The position numbers and the translations under genes are program-made. 64,000 bases of DNA from JALQTD01 sp965656785 (GTDB lineage Bacteria > Bacteroidota > Bacteroidia > Flavobacteriales_D > Sanyastnellaceae). The notes below the pieces were generated by a model that was not told the DNA's origin, ran no database searches, and saw nothing but the letters and a program-made list of their open reading frames with translations. Every line of letters begins with the position of its first letter. Positions within the stretch are counted from its first letter, which is position 1. Below, in pieces: positions 17,175-26,627 of the stretch. The stretch is from contig CBFHLY010000015.1 of NCBI GenBank assembly GCA_965656785.1, positions 15,930-79,929 on the forward strand, written 5' to 3'.

Positions 17175-19994
17175 ATGCCCAAAGACAACCGAATCCATTC
17201 CGTCCTGCTCATCGGGAGCGGCCCGATCGTCATCGGACAAGCCTGTGAATTCGATTACTCGGGGTCCCAAGCGGCGCGTTCGCTCCGGGAAGAGGGCATT
17301 GAAGTCGTCCTGATCAACTCCAATCCCGCGACCATCATGACCGACCCGGTCGTCGCGGACCACGTGTACCTCGAGCCGTTGGAACCCGCGTCCATCGAGC
17401 GCATCCTGAAGGAGCACCCGCAAATCGACGCCGTGTTGCCGACGATGGGAGGCCAAACCGCACTCAACCTCTGCATCCAGTGCGACGAGATGGGGATTTG
17501 GGAAGAGTACGGTGTCCGGATGATCGGGGTGGACATCGCGGCCATCGAAATCACGGAGAACCGCGAGTCGTTTCGAAAGCTGATGGGCGAAATCGGCGTG
17601 CCGATGGCCCCGCAGACGACGGCGAAGAGCTTCCTTGAAGGCAAGGAGGTGGCGCAGCAGTTCGGCTACCCGCTCTGCATTCGGGCGTCTTACACGCTCG
17701 GCGGGGCAGGGGCGGCCGTGGTGCACACGAAGGAGGATTTCGAGGAGGCGTTGACGCGCGGGCTGCATTTGTCCCCCATCCACGAGGTGATGATCGACAA
17801 AGCGGTGCTCGGCTGGAAGGAATACGAGCTGGAGCTGCTGCGCGATTCGAACGACAACGTGACCATCATTTGTTCCATCGAGAACTTCGACCCGATGGGC
17901 ATTCACACCGGGGACAGCATCACGGTGGCGCCAGCGATGACGCTCAGCGACACCACGTTCCAGCGAATGCGGGACATGGCCATCAAGATGATGCGCTCCA
18001 TCGGCGACTTTGCAGGCGGATGCAACGTGCAATTCGCGGTTTCGCCCGACGAGGCGGAGGACATCATTGCCATCGAGATCAACCCGCGGGTGAGCCGGTC
18101 GTCGGCCCTCGCTTCGAAGGCCACGGGCTATCCCATCGCGAAGATCGCGGCGAAGTTGGCCATCGGCTACCACCTGGATGAGCTTAAGAACCAAATCACC
18201 GGGTCGACTTCGGCGATGTTCGAGCCGACGCTCGATTACGTTGTGGTGAAGGTGCCGCGTTGGAACTTCGACAAGTTTGCCGGGGCGAACCGCGAGCTGG
18301 GCTTGCAGATGAAGGCCGTGGGGGAGGTGATGGCCATCGGGCGGTCTTTCCAGGAGGCGTTGCAGAAGGCTTGCCAAAGCCTGGAAGTCGGACGGAACGG
18401 CCTCGGCGCAGATGGCAAGGAGTTGCGGAGTCAGGATGCGATTTTTGAGAGTTTGGCCCGCCCCAGCTGGAACCGCCTGTTCCACATCTACGACGCGTTC
18501 AAGCTGGGCATTTCCATGCGGAAGGTGCAGGAACTCACGCGCATCGACAAGTGGTTCTTGAAGCAAATCGAGGAGCTCGTGACGCTCGAAGGTCGCATCG
18601 CCCAGCACTCGTTGGAGTCGCTGCCCGCTGACCTGCTGCGCACGGCGAAACAAAAGGGTTACGCAGACCGTCAAATCGCCCACTTGGTGCGGGCGAAGGA
18701 AAGCGAAGTGCACACCCGGCGTACGGAATTGGGCGTCAAGCGGGTGTTCAAACTCGTGGACACGTGCGCAGCTGAATTCCCCGCGCTCACGCCGTATTAT
18801 TATTCGACCTTCGAGGAAGAGAACGAAAGCGTGCGCACGGACAAGAAAAAGGTGGTGGTGCTCGGAAGCGGTCCCAATCGCATCGGCCAAGGCATCGAGT
18901 TCGATTACAGCTGCGTCCACGGGGTGTTGGCGGCCCGTGAGTCGGGCTACGAGACCATCATGATCAACTGCAACCCGGAGACGGTTTCCACGGATTTCGA
19001 CACCGCCGATAAGCTCTACTTCGAGCCTGTGTTTTGGGAGCACATTTACGACATCATTTTGCACGAGCAGCCAGAGGGCGTCATCGTGCAGCTGGGAGGC
19101 CAAACCGCACTCAAGCTGGCCGAAAAGCTCGATCGCTACGGCATTCGGATCATCGGGACGTCTTACCGCGCGCTCGACCTCGCGGAAGACCGCGGCAGCT
19201 TTTCGAACTTGCTTCGGGAACTCAACGTGCCCTTCCCCGAGTTCGGCACCGTGGAAACCTCCGAAGAGGCGGTGGAGGTCAGCCGGCAGCTCGGCTTCCC
19301 GCTCCTCGTTCGCCCGTCCTACGTCCTCGGCGGGCAGCGCATGAAGATCGTCATCAACGAAGAGGAACTCGAGCGCCACGTGGTCGACATCTTCCGCGAC
19401 ATGCCGGACAACAAAGTCCTGCTCGATCACTACCTCGACGGCGCCATCGAATGCGAGGCCGACGCCATTTGCGACGGCGAAACCGTTCGCATCATCGGCA
19501 TCATGCAGCACATCGAGCCCGCCGGCATCCACTCCGGGGACAGTTACGCGGTGCTGCCGCCTTACAACTTGGGCGATTTGGTCATCACCCAAATCGAAGA
19601 CTACACCCAGCGCATCGCCCTGGCGCTCGAAACCGTCGGCCTCATCAACATCCAATTCGCAGTCAAGGACGACCAGGTCTACATCATCGAGGCGAACCCG
19701 CGCGCGAGCCGCACGGTGCCCTTCATTGCGAAGGCCTACGGCGAACCCTACGTGAACCACGCGACGAAGGTGATGCTGGGCGCTGCGAAACTCAGCGACC
19801 TGCCGCACAATCCGCAGCTCGAAGGGTACGCAGTGAAGATTCCTGTGTTCTCGTACGAGAAGTTCCCGGAAGTCAACAAGGAACTGGGGCCGGAAATGAA
19901 ATCAACGGGTGAGGCCATCCGCTTCATCCCCAACCTGCGTGATCCGTTCTTCCGCAAGGTCTACAGCGAGCGGAACCTCTACCTGAGCAAGTGA
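17175..19994 (+). CDS. carB: Carbamoyl phosphate synthase large subunit (short form)
   Basis: Makes carbamoyl phosphate from bicarbonate, ammonia (from the glutamine-hydrolysing small subunit) and two ATP, for pyrimidines and arginine. The two homologous ATP-grasp halves are both present: SVLLIGSGPIVIGQACEFDY at the N-terminus and VVVLGSGPNRIGQGIEFDY at about 560. At 939 residues it ends at NLRDPFFRKVYSERNLYLSK and lacks the C-terminal MGS-like allosteric domain (about 130 residues in E. coli CarB). Shorter CarB proteins occur in Flavobacteriia, so this is probably not a truncation. carA is not in the window. The stop overlaps the next ATG (TGATG). Confidence 0.96.
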   Translation: MPKDNRIHSVLLIGSGPIVIGQACEFDYSGSQAARSLREEGIEVVLINSNPATIMTDPVVADHVYLEPLEPASIERILKEHPQIDAVLPTMGGQTALNLCIQCDEMGIWEEYGVRMIGVDIAAIEITENRESFRKLMGEIGVPMAPQTTAKSFLEGKEVAQQFGYPLCIRASYTLGGAGAAVVHTKEDFEEALTRGLHLSPIHEVMIDKAVLGWKEYELELLRDSNDNVTIICSIENFDPMGIHTGDSITVAPAMTLSDTTFQRMRDMAIKMMRSIGDFAGGCNVQFAVSPDEAEDIIAIEINPRVSRSSALASKATGYPIAKIAAKLAIGYHLDELKNQITGSTSAMFEPTLDYVVVKVPRWNFDKFAGANRELGLQMKAVGEVMAIGRSFQEALQKACQSLEVGRNGLGADGKELRSQDAIFESLARPSWNRLFHIYDAFKLGISMRKVQELTRIDKWFLKQIEELVTLEGRIAQHSLESLPADLLRTAKQKGYADRQIAHLVRAKESEVHTRRTELGVKRVFKLVDTCAAEFPALTPYYYSTFEEENESVRTDKKKVVVLGSGPNRIGQGIEFDYSCVHGVLAARESGYETIMINCNPETVSTDFDTADKLYFEPVFWEHIYDIILHEQPEGVIVQLGGQTALKLAEKLDRYGIRIIGTSYRALDLAEDRGSFSNLLRELNVPFPEFGTVETSEEAVEVSRQLGFPLLVRPSYVLGGQRMKIVINEEELERHVVDIFRDMPDNKVLLDHYLDGAIECEADAICDGETVRIIGIMQHIEPAGIHSGDSYAVLPPYNLGDLVITQIEDYTQRIALALETVGLINIQFAVKDDQVYIIEANPRASRTVPFIAKAYGEPYVNHATKVMLGAAKLSDLPHNPQLEGYAVKIPVFSYEKFPEVNKELGPEMKSTGEAIRFIPNLRDPFFRKVYSERNLYLSK

Positions 19995-20170
19995 TGGGGT
20001 TGCTGCGCTACATCGTTGGGGCCATCGTGGTGTGGTTCGTTTGGCGGGCGCTCGACCGGTTGCTCGGTGGCGGCCGTCGGGGGCAGCAGGAAGTGCCGCG
20101 TCGGAGGAAACAGCGACCGGACGATGAGCGGTTGGGGGAATACGTGGACTACGAGGAAATCGACGATTGA
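19994..20170 (+). CDS. Small membrane protein, DUF4834 family
   Basis: 58 residues: one transmembrane helix (YIVGAIVVWFVWRAL) followed by a Gly/Arg-rich basic stretch and an acidic tail ending YVDYEEIDD. This architecture and its position immediately before a YfhO-family gene match Bacteroidota DUF4834 proteins. Its ATG overlaps the carB stop as TGATG. Function is unknown. Confidence 0.75.
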   Translation: MGLLRYIVGAIVVWFVWRALDRLLGGGRRGQQEVPRRRKQRPDDERLGEYVDYEEIDD

Positions 20171-20217
20171 GGTCAACCTTGCTCGAATTCCCATTATTTT
20201 CGACGGAAATTTGGGAC

Positions 20218-22893
20218 ATGGCTTGGAAGAAATTGAAACTGGATTGGAAGAGGGTGGCGTGGCACGCAGGCGTCATCCTTTTTTATTTGGCGGTGACCAA
20301 CGGATTGTATGGGTTGTACCACGATGGCTACCAACTGCAGCAACAGGACATCGTGCAGTTCAAAGGCATGGCCCATGAGCGTGCGGCTTATGCAACCCTC
20401 ACAGAGGAGGAATTGGGCTGGACGAATTCGATGTTTGGCGGCATGCCTACGTATCAGGTAGGCGGCAGTTCGGATGGGTTCAATTGGGCCAACGCTATAA
20501 AAAAAGCGCTCAGTAAATTCTTCGGAGCGCCCCAAATTTCAACCATGATGTTGGGCATGATTGGGGCGTACCTGCTCGCATTGGCCTTGGGGCTAGCTCC
20601 TTGGTGGGCGGCGACTGCAGGGGTGGCGTTCGGATTGAGTACGGTCGGCATCTTGTACTTCGGAGCGGGCCACAATTCCAAGGTCCACGCCATCTACCTC
20701 ATGCCCGGTGTGGTCGCGGGGGTCGTCATGGCCTATCGCGGGAAGCTGTGGTTGGGGCTGTTCTTTACTGTGTTCTTCACGTCCTTGCACTTGGTGGCAG
20801 ACCACTATCAAATGACCTATTACTTGTTGATGCTGCTGGCGGCCATTGCCATCACCTGGGGCATCCATTCGTTCCGAGCGGGCGAAATGAAGCGTTTTGT
20901 GCAGGTGAGTTTGCTGCTGGTGCTTGCTGGCGGCAGTGCGGCCCTTCCCAGCGTTTTGGGCATCTTGAATACCCAGCAGTATTCGAAGTACACCACCCGG
21001 GGTGAAGCCATCGTCGAATACGAGGAGGACGGTTCGCTCATTGGGACGAATGGAGAAGCATTGGAAGCGGAGGAACTCATGGGGGGACAAGCAGGCCAAA
21101 ACAGCGGGGAAGGACTCGGCCGCGATTACATCCTGGAATACAGCATGTCGCCGATGGAGTGGCTGGCGGTGATGTGCCCCAATTTCAAGGGAGGTGCAGA
21201 AGTGGTGAATGCTACTTACCAAGGGCAGCGTTTGACCATTCCGGTGTATTGGGGCGAGCAGAAGTATTCGGCCGGGGCTTTCTATTTCGGGGTCCTCATC
21301 ATGGCTTTTTTCTTCGCTTTCTTGTTCTTGGGGGGGCACTGGTTGCGCTGGCCGTTTGCCGCGATGACGCTGTTAGCCATTTTGTTGAGTTGGCGTCAGG
21401 TCACCTTTTTCACGGAAGTGTTTTTGGAGTACGTCCCCTTGTTCAACAAGTTCCGAGACACGAAAATGATGCTGGTGGTTGTCCAAACCATCGCTGGTGC
21501 AGGGGCGCTCTTGATGCTCAAGCAACTCGCGGATTGGGGGAAGGCGCGGGCTGAGGGCTCGTTGGTGGGGGGCGAGTGGAAGTCCGTTCGGAATCGCGTG
21601 GGGCTCGTCTTCGGAGGAATGATGGTCGTCTTTTTGGCTTTTTATGCGTTGCCAGATGCCTTCCTCGGATTCGCTCCTGAGCTTCGTGAAGACATGTTGA
21701 GCCAAATGGATTCGAACTATGTGCATGCGCTTCGTTTAGAGGTATTCCGCGCGGACGTGTTGCGGACGCTTGGCTTGTTGCTTTTGGCTTTCATCATGGC
21801 GGCTGTTCTGCTTCATGGAAAGTTGAATACCAAATACGTCGCCGTAGCCTTCTTAGCAGTCACCACCTGGGATCTCTCGAATGTGGACTCCCGTTACCAC
21901 AGCAACGACGTCAGCCCGGGACAGCGCAGCAGCTGGGTTGCGGATGCGGATTACATGTTCCCGTTCCGCCCCAAGCCTGTCCATCGGAAAATCATGGCCG
22001 CAGAGCGTCCATCGGGCGAAGCGTTCGAGTCGGTTAGGTCCACCTTGTTCGAGTATTACAAGAGCGTCTTCCCGCGTCGATTGCGACCGGAAGACACGGA
22101 GCTGCTGAACGAAATCGCGTCGTTAGAAGCCTTGCGCGCTGAGGGGGATCCATTCCGCGTGGTGAAATTCGACAACCCGTACATCGATGCCGAGACGTCG
22201 TATTTCTTCCAATCCATAGGGGGGTACCACGGAGCCAAGCTCCAGCGCTACCAGGACTACATGGAGGTCATCTTGTCACGCGACCGCAGCGTCCTGCAAG
22301 CTTCGGCGAAGGCGCAGCGCGTGCAAGAAGGGCTTGAGAACATGTGGGGGCACCGCATGCTGAACACGCGTTACCTCATCCTCTCGAATGAAGACGTTCT
22401 GGAGCTTCCACCGGGTCCGGGTCCAGCTTGGTTCGTTCAAGAGGTGACTTGGGCTGCGAACAGCAACGATGAAGCGTTGAAGACTCGACAGGTCGACTCA
22501 TTTGACGAGGCGGTGGTGCCGGAAGCGCACCGAGATTTGATTCCGCACCTGGGCCCTACTGGCGCACACGATGTGCAGTGCCTCAAGCACGACTCGCAAT
22601 ACATCGAATACCAGGTGTCGTCCGAGCAAGGGGGCTTGTTGGTTTGTTCTGAGGTGTATTACCCCATCGGGTGGAAGGCATACATCGATGGGGAACCAGC
22701 GGACATCGTGCGGGCGAATTTCTTGTTCCGCGCTGTTTCTATACCTCCGGGAGCTCACCGCGTGGAGTTGCAGTTCGAAGACAGTTCAAATTCCAAGCAA
22801 GTGCTTGCTTCGGCGGGTGGGGTGGTTTCGTTGATCTTTTTGCTGTTCGCATTGGTTTGGTCTTTCCGTGAGGACCAAAGAACCGCTGCATGA
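20218..22893 (+). CDS. YfhO-family integral membrane protein
   Basis: 891 residues with about a dozen transmembrane segments in the first two thirds and a soluble C-terminal domain (about 600-850) followed by a last helix. YfhO proteins are GT-C-fold relatives; the Gram-positive member is involved in glycosylating lipoteichoic acid. Here a role in envelope glycan transfer is plausible but unproven. Sequence marks include a first external loop with MFGGMPTYQVG and a C-terminal SEVYYPIGWKAYIDGEP segment typical of the family. I chose the ATG at 20218 (MAWKKLK) rather than a TTG 51 nt upstream. It overlaps the next gene by ATGA. Confidence 0.88.
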   Translation: MAWKKLKLDWKRVAWHAGVILFYLAVTNGLYGLYHDGYQLQQQDIVQFKGMAHERAAYATLTEEELGWTNSMFGGMPTYQVGGSSDGFNWANAIKKALSKFFGAPQISTMMLGMIGAYLLALALGLAPWWAATAGVAFGLSTVGILYFGAGHNSKVHAIYLMPGVVAGVVMAYRGKLWLGLFFTVFFTSLHLVADHYQMTYYLLMLLAAIAITWGIHSFRAGEMKRFVQVSLLLVLAGGSAALPSVLGILNTQQYSKYTTRGEAIVEYEEDGSLIGTNGEALEAEELMGGQAGQNSGEGLGRDYILEYSMSPMEWLAVMCPNFKGGAEVVNATYQGQRLTIPVYWGEQKYSAGAFYFGVLIMAFFFAFLFLGGHWLRWPFAAMTLLAILLSWRQVTFFTEVFLEYVPLFNKFRDTKMMLVVVQTIAGAGALLMLKQLADWGKARAEGSLVGGEWKSVRNRVGLVFGGMMVVFLAFYALPDAFLGFAPELREDMLSQMDSNYVHALRLEVFRADVLRTLGLLLLAFIMAAVLLHGKLNTKYVAVAFLAVTTWDLSNVDSRYHSNDVSPGQRSSWVADADYMFPFRPKPVHRKIMAAERPSGEAFESVRSTLFEYYKSVFPRRLRPEDTELLNEIASLEALRAEGDPFRVVKFDNPYIDAETSYFFQSIGGYHGAKLQRYQDYMEVILSRDRSVLQASAKAQRVQEGLENMWGHRMLNTRYLILSNEDVLELPPGPGPAWFVQEVTWAANSNDEALKTRQVDSFDEAVVPEAHRDLIPHLGPTGAHDVQCLKHDSQYIEYQVSSEQGGLLVCSEVYYPIGWKAYIDGEPADIVRANFLFRAVSIPPGAHRVELQFEDSSNSKQVLASAGGVVSLIFLLFALVWSFREDQRTAA

Positions 22894-24137
22894 AGCCATA
22901 CGAGGACTGGTGGGTTGAGGACGTTTCAAGCTGGGGGGTGAGCGAGTGGTCGGCTTGGGATCGACTTGCTCAGTCGGACCCGGAGAACTCGTTTTTTCTG
23001 GATTCCCGATCCGTGCAAGCCCTGTTTGAGGACCGCGATCGCGTGGTGCGCGCCGTGGTGTGGCATGAGCATGCAGGTCGTGCTCCCGAACAGTGGCTGG
23101 GGGTGGCCGTGGTGGAAGACACATGGGCCGAGAGCCACCGCTTGGAGAAGCACTTGGCCAGTGGGGCGGGCTGGTTTGCGGGGCTTTCACGATTGATGCA
23201 CGGGCGCAAGGGCGTCCTTCGGTTTCCCGTGCGGGTGATGGGAAGTGTGCTCGGTTCCGGGGGGCATGCGTACCGATTTGGAACGAGCGTCCCTGCGGAG
23301 CAGCGCCGAGTCATGGTGGGCGAAACGCTGCAGCGCTCCCTCCGCGCCGCTCCAGGGCCGTTGAAGCCGCGGGTGGTGCTCGTGAAGGACTTCCCGAAGG
23401 CGGACCCCGAGGAGCGCATCGGCGGCGCCTCCAATTGGCTTCCGAATTGGGTGGATTTGGAATTCGATCCCATCATGCAGCTTTCGCTCAATCCGGAATG
23501 GAATTCGCTCGACGATTACCTTGGCGAACTGCGCACGAAGTCCCGCACGAAAGTCAAGCGCATCCTCGCTTGCTCCGAGGGGTGTTCGATTCAGTCCTTG
23601 TCCCTGACCGAGTTGGAAGCCCAAATCGACGAGATCCACTCCCTCTACGGTCAGGTCTATGGCGAAGCCAGTTTTCGGCTCGGAACGCTCATGCCGAAAG
23701 ACCTCATTGAGGCCAAGCGTTCTTGGGGAGATCGGTTTCGGGTGGAGGTCATCCGCCACAACGACCGCACGGTGGCGTTCTACTGCGGTTACCAGACCGC
23801 CACTACGGTGGAAGCTTTTTTCGTCGGTTTTCACCGCGGGTTAAACCGCGACTTGAGTTTGTACCAACGCATGCTCATTGAGTTCATCCGATGGGGCATT
23901 GAGGCGGGCGTGCAGTACGTGGTGATGGGCCGAACCGCCCTCGACATCAAGTCGTCCATCGGGGCCTTGCCGGAGTCGTGGTACTGCTCGGTTTGGTTCA
24001 AGAATCCGGCCATACATCGCGGGGTCCGGCTGGTTGCCCGCCGATCGTGGCCGCGTTACGCCTCGTTGAAGCGCCCGTGGAAATTGGACGCCTACCCGGT
24101 GACGCACCAGCCTCCCGCCAAGGGGAAGTGGATGTGA
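22890..24137 (+). CDS. FemAB/GNAT-like acyltransferase
   Basis: 415-residue soluble protein. The C-terminal half (about 195-370) looks like a GNAT fold of the FemAB/BioF2 (CelD-like) type: VKRILACSEGCSI, then RFRVEVIRHNDRTVAFYCGY, SLYQRMLIEFIRWGIEAGV, and VVMGRTALDIKSSIGA. Such proteins transfer acyl or aminoacyl groups to cell-envelope or lipid substrates. Start and stop of adjacent genes overlap (ATGA with YfhO), so the two are coupled; a shared role in envelope modification is inferred. Only 3 bp separate it from the convergent barrel gene. Confidence 0.7.
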   Translation: MKPYEDWWVEDVSSWGVSEWSAWDRLAQSDPENSFFLDSRSVQALFEDRDRVVRAVVWHEHAGRAPEQWLGVAVVEDTWAESHRLEKHLASGAGWFAGLSRLMHGRKGVLRFPVRVMGSVLGSGGHAYRFGTSVPAEQRRVMVGETLQRSLRAAPGPLKPRVVLVKDFPKADPEERIGGASNWLPNWVDLEFDPIMQLSLNPEWNSLDDYLGELRTKSRTKVKRILACSEGCSIQSLSLTELEAQIDEIHSLYGQVYGEASFRLGTLMPKDLIEAKRSWGDRFRVEVIRHNDRTVAFYCGYQTATTVEAFFVGFHRGLNRDLSLYQRMLIEFIRWGIEAGVQYVVMGRTALDIKSSIGALPESWYCSVWFKNPAIHRGVRLVARRSWPRYASLKRPWKLDAYPVTHQPPAKGKWM

Positions 24138-24140
24138 CCC

Positions 24141-26594
24141 TCAGAATTCACCGCCGCCGAAGTCGCCACCGCCGCCACCGCCGCTGCCACGGCCTCGCCG
24201 CCCCTCTTCCAGCTTCCCGAAACTCCATCGCAGGTCGACGTAAGCGAACCGCGATTGGCGCTTGTGAATGGATTCCTGGTGAAAGTCGGCCAGGTCGATG
24301 GCGTAGGACCACTCCCGCGTGTCGAACACGTCACTTACGCGCAGGGCCAAGCTCAGGCGGCGATCGAACAGGGTGCGCTGGACCGCGACATCGACCGATT
24401 GCATGCCGTTGAAGCGACCTTGTGGGGTGACGCTGGCGCCGCGGTGCCGCCCGTTGATTTGGCCTTTCCACTCCTTGCCCAACGCCAAATTCGCATACAC
24501 GCTCAAATTGTACGTCCACCCCTGCGCGTTCGTCGCCGCCTCCAAATCGCCCGCATCATTCGCCAAATGGTACACGTCCCCGGTCAAGCGCACCGAACTC
24601 GCCTTCCACAGCGGCGCGGACAGGATGACTTCGAGGCCTTCGTCGTGCCGGCTGGACAGGTTGATGAAGCTCGACTGGCGCACTCCGTTCTCGTCGATGG
24701 TGCTGTAGTACCGGATGACGTCGGTGGTGCGTTTGTGGAACAATGCGGTGGAAATGGACCACCGGTCGCGCGTCCACAACCGGTTGACTTCGAACGAATG
24801 CGTGTATTCCGGCCGCAATTCGGGGTTGCCGGTCCGAACATTGAACGCATCCGAGTCGTCCACGTAAGGATTCACCTGCCGTCCGCGAGGCCGGTTCACC
24901 CGGCGGCTGTAGCTGAGGGACCACGTGGTGCGGTCGTCCGCCTCGTAGGAAAGGCTCGCTGAAGGGTACCACGAGAAGTAGTCGTTTCGGAAGGGGACGG
25001 CGTTCGGGCCCGAAAGCTGTGCGCGGGTGAATGCTTGTTCGAGCCGGCTGCCGATTTGGGCTCCCCAAGCGCCCCAATCCTGGCCCCACGTGCCGTAAAC
25101 CGCGTGCACGTCTTCCCGGTAATTGAACGTGTAGTCCACCGTGTCTCGGCCCCACGGGAAGTACAGCCCGCCCACATACGTGGTGCTGTCCGATTCGATG
25201 TACGTGAATTGGGACGACTGGTCGCTGAGGTTCGACTTCCAGCCGAGTTCGAGTTTCCCGGATTCAGGCAGCGGGCGGACGTAATCGATGGCGAGGACTT
25301 GCCGCACGTTGTGCGTGAGTTGGTCATTGAGGTCGTCGAATGCCAACGTGGGAGTCTCGGTGTTTTCTTCGTGGATGTCCTGGTTCGAATCGCCGAGGCT
25401 TTCCGACCACCGGAGCGTCGTTTCGAAGGCGTGCTGCGAGTTGCCGTCGAAGACCTTGCGGAAACCGCCGTCGAGGTCCCATCCGCGTTGCACGCCGGTT
25501 TCGTAGTTGAACCGTACCGTGTTCGCCTCGGTTTCGCCCCAAACCAATGCGTTCGTCCGGGACTCGAACTCGTCCTCCGATGCCCGGTTGAAGTTGCTGC
25601 TCAACGACCACGTCGTCCCTTCGCTGGGTGTCCATTCTACGCCCACGCGCCCGCCGATGGACAAGTCGATGTCGTTGCCGCCCCGCACCTGCTTGAGGGT
25701 TTGAAGGCTGTCGTAGAGCACCTGTTCGCGCAGGATCGAACCTGCGGCGTACCGGTTTCGGCGGTTGGCGGAAAGGCTGGAGAAGACGCTCCAATTCGCA
25801 TCGCGGTAATTCAGCGACGCGCTGCTCGAGAGGTTGCCGGCCGTGGCAGGGGTCACTTGGATCGTGCCGTTGAAGCCCGCGAGCTTGTTCTTCTTGAGGA
25901 CGATGTTGAGGATGCCCGCCATGCCGTCGGGATCGTAGCGGGCGGAAGGGTTGGTGATGATTTCGACCCGGTCGATGGTCTGTGAAGGGATTTGGGCCAA
26001 AAACGCTTGGCCCGCCGCACCGCTCAACCCCGAAGGCCGCCCGTCGATGAGGATTTGCACGTTGGAACTTCCACGGAGGGAGACGTTCCCATCCAAGTCC
26101 ACGTCCACGCTCGGGACCCGGGTGAGCAACTCCGAAGCGTTCGCTCCGGCCGATGTCAAATCGCTCCCGACATGAAACACCCGCCGGTCGATGAGCATCT
26201 CCATGGTGCTCTGTTCCGCCACGACCTCGGCCTCGTCCAGCGCTTCCACGGAAGGTTCGAGAACGATGTTGCCCAAGTCCTTTCGCTGCGGGCCTTGCGG
26301 ACCCAACCCAAAGGGCTCCGATGTCCACGTGCCGTACCCGATGAAGCTGATGGTGCACCAGTACCGGCCGCGACCCACGCCGGTGATTTCGAAGGTGCCG
26401 TCGGCGTTCGCGAGGGCCCCGCCTGCGATGGAGCTGTCCCGCGCTGCGTAGAGGGCGGCTGACGCGAACGGTACGGATTGGCCCGTCAGCGCATCGGTGA
26501 CGCGCCCGACCACCACCCCTGTGCCTTGTGCGCGAAGGAACACCGAAGCACCGAATAGGAGGGACGTGAGAACGACGAGGCGAATGGGGTGCAT
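24141..26594 (-). CDS. Outer-membrane beta-barrel/TonB-receptor-like protein
   Basis: 817 residues: a signal peptide (to about 23), a carboxypeptidase-like regulatory domain (about 25-110; GVVVGRVTDALTGQSVPFA), a plug domain (about 120-235) with LLTRVPSVDVDLDGNVSLRG and VEIITNPSARYDPDGMAGILN, and a C-terminal barrel. This combination is the outer membrane beta-barrel family common in Bacteroidota. It ends in a short Gly/Arg-rich tail (RRGRGSGGGGGGDFGGGEF) that is unusual after a barrel and may be exposed at the periplasmic side. The ligand is unknown; there is no susD partner. Confidence 0.85.
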   Translation of the reverse strand: MHPIRLVVLTSLLFGASVFLRAQGTGVVVGRVTDALTGQSVPFASAALYAARDSSIAGGALANADGTFEITGVGRGRYWCTISFIGYGTWTSEPFGLGPQGPQRKDLGNIVLEPSVEALDEAEVVAEQSTMEMLIDRRVFHVGSDLTSAGANASELLTRVPSVDVDLDGNVSLRGSSNVQILIDGRPSGLSGAAGQAFLAQIPSQTIDRVEIITNPSARYDPDGMAGILNIVLKKNKLAGFNGTIQVTPATAGNLSSSASLNYRDANWSVFSSLSANRRNRYAAGSILREQVLYDSLQTLKQVRGGNDIDLSIGGRVGVEWTPSEGTTWSLSSNFNRASEDEFESRTNALVWGETEANTVRFNYETGVQRGWDLDGGFRKVFDGNSQHAFETTLRWSESLGDSNQDIHEENTETPTLAFDDLNDQLTHNVRQVLAIDYVRPLPESGKLELGWKSNLSDQSSQFTYIESDSTTYVGGLYFPWGRDTVDYTFNYREDVHAVYGTWGQDWGAWGAQIGSRLEQAFTRAQLSGPNAVPFRNDYFSWYPSASLSYEADDRTTWSLSYSRRVNRPRGRQVNPYVDDSDAFNVRTGNPELRPEYTHSFEVNRLWTRDRWSISTALFHKRTTDVIRYYSTIDENGVRQSSFINLSSRHDEGLEVILSAPLWKASSVRLTGDVYHLANDAGDLEAATNAQGWTYNLSVYANLALGKEWKGQINGRHRGASVTPQGRFNGMQSVDVAVQRTLFDRRLSLALRVSDVFDTREWSYAIDLADFHQESIHKRQSRFAYVDLRWSFGKLEEGRRGRGSGGGGGGDFGGGEF

Positions 26595-26627
26595 GCAGAT
26601 GATTTGGAACCGCTAAGTTCGCACCAT

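Noticed and set aside
17094..19808. 904-codon open frame antisense to carB
   Set aside because: A shadow of biased GC-rich codon usage; carB on the other strand has full homology and function.
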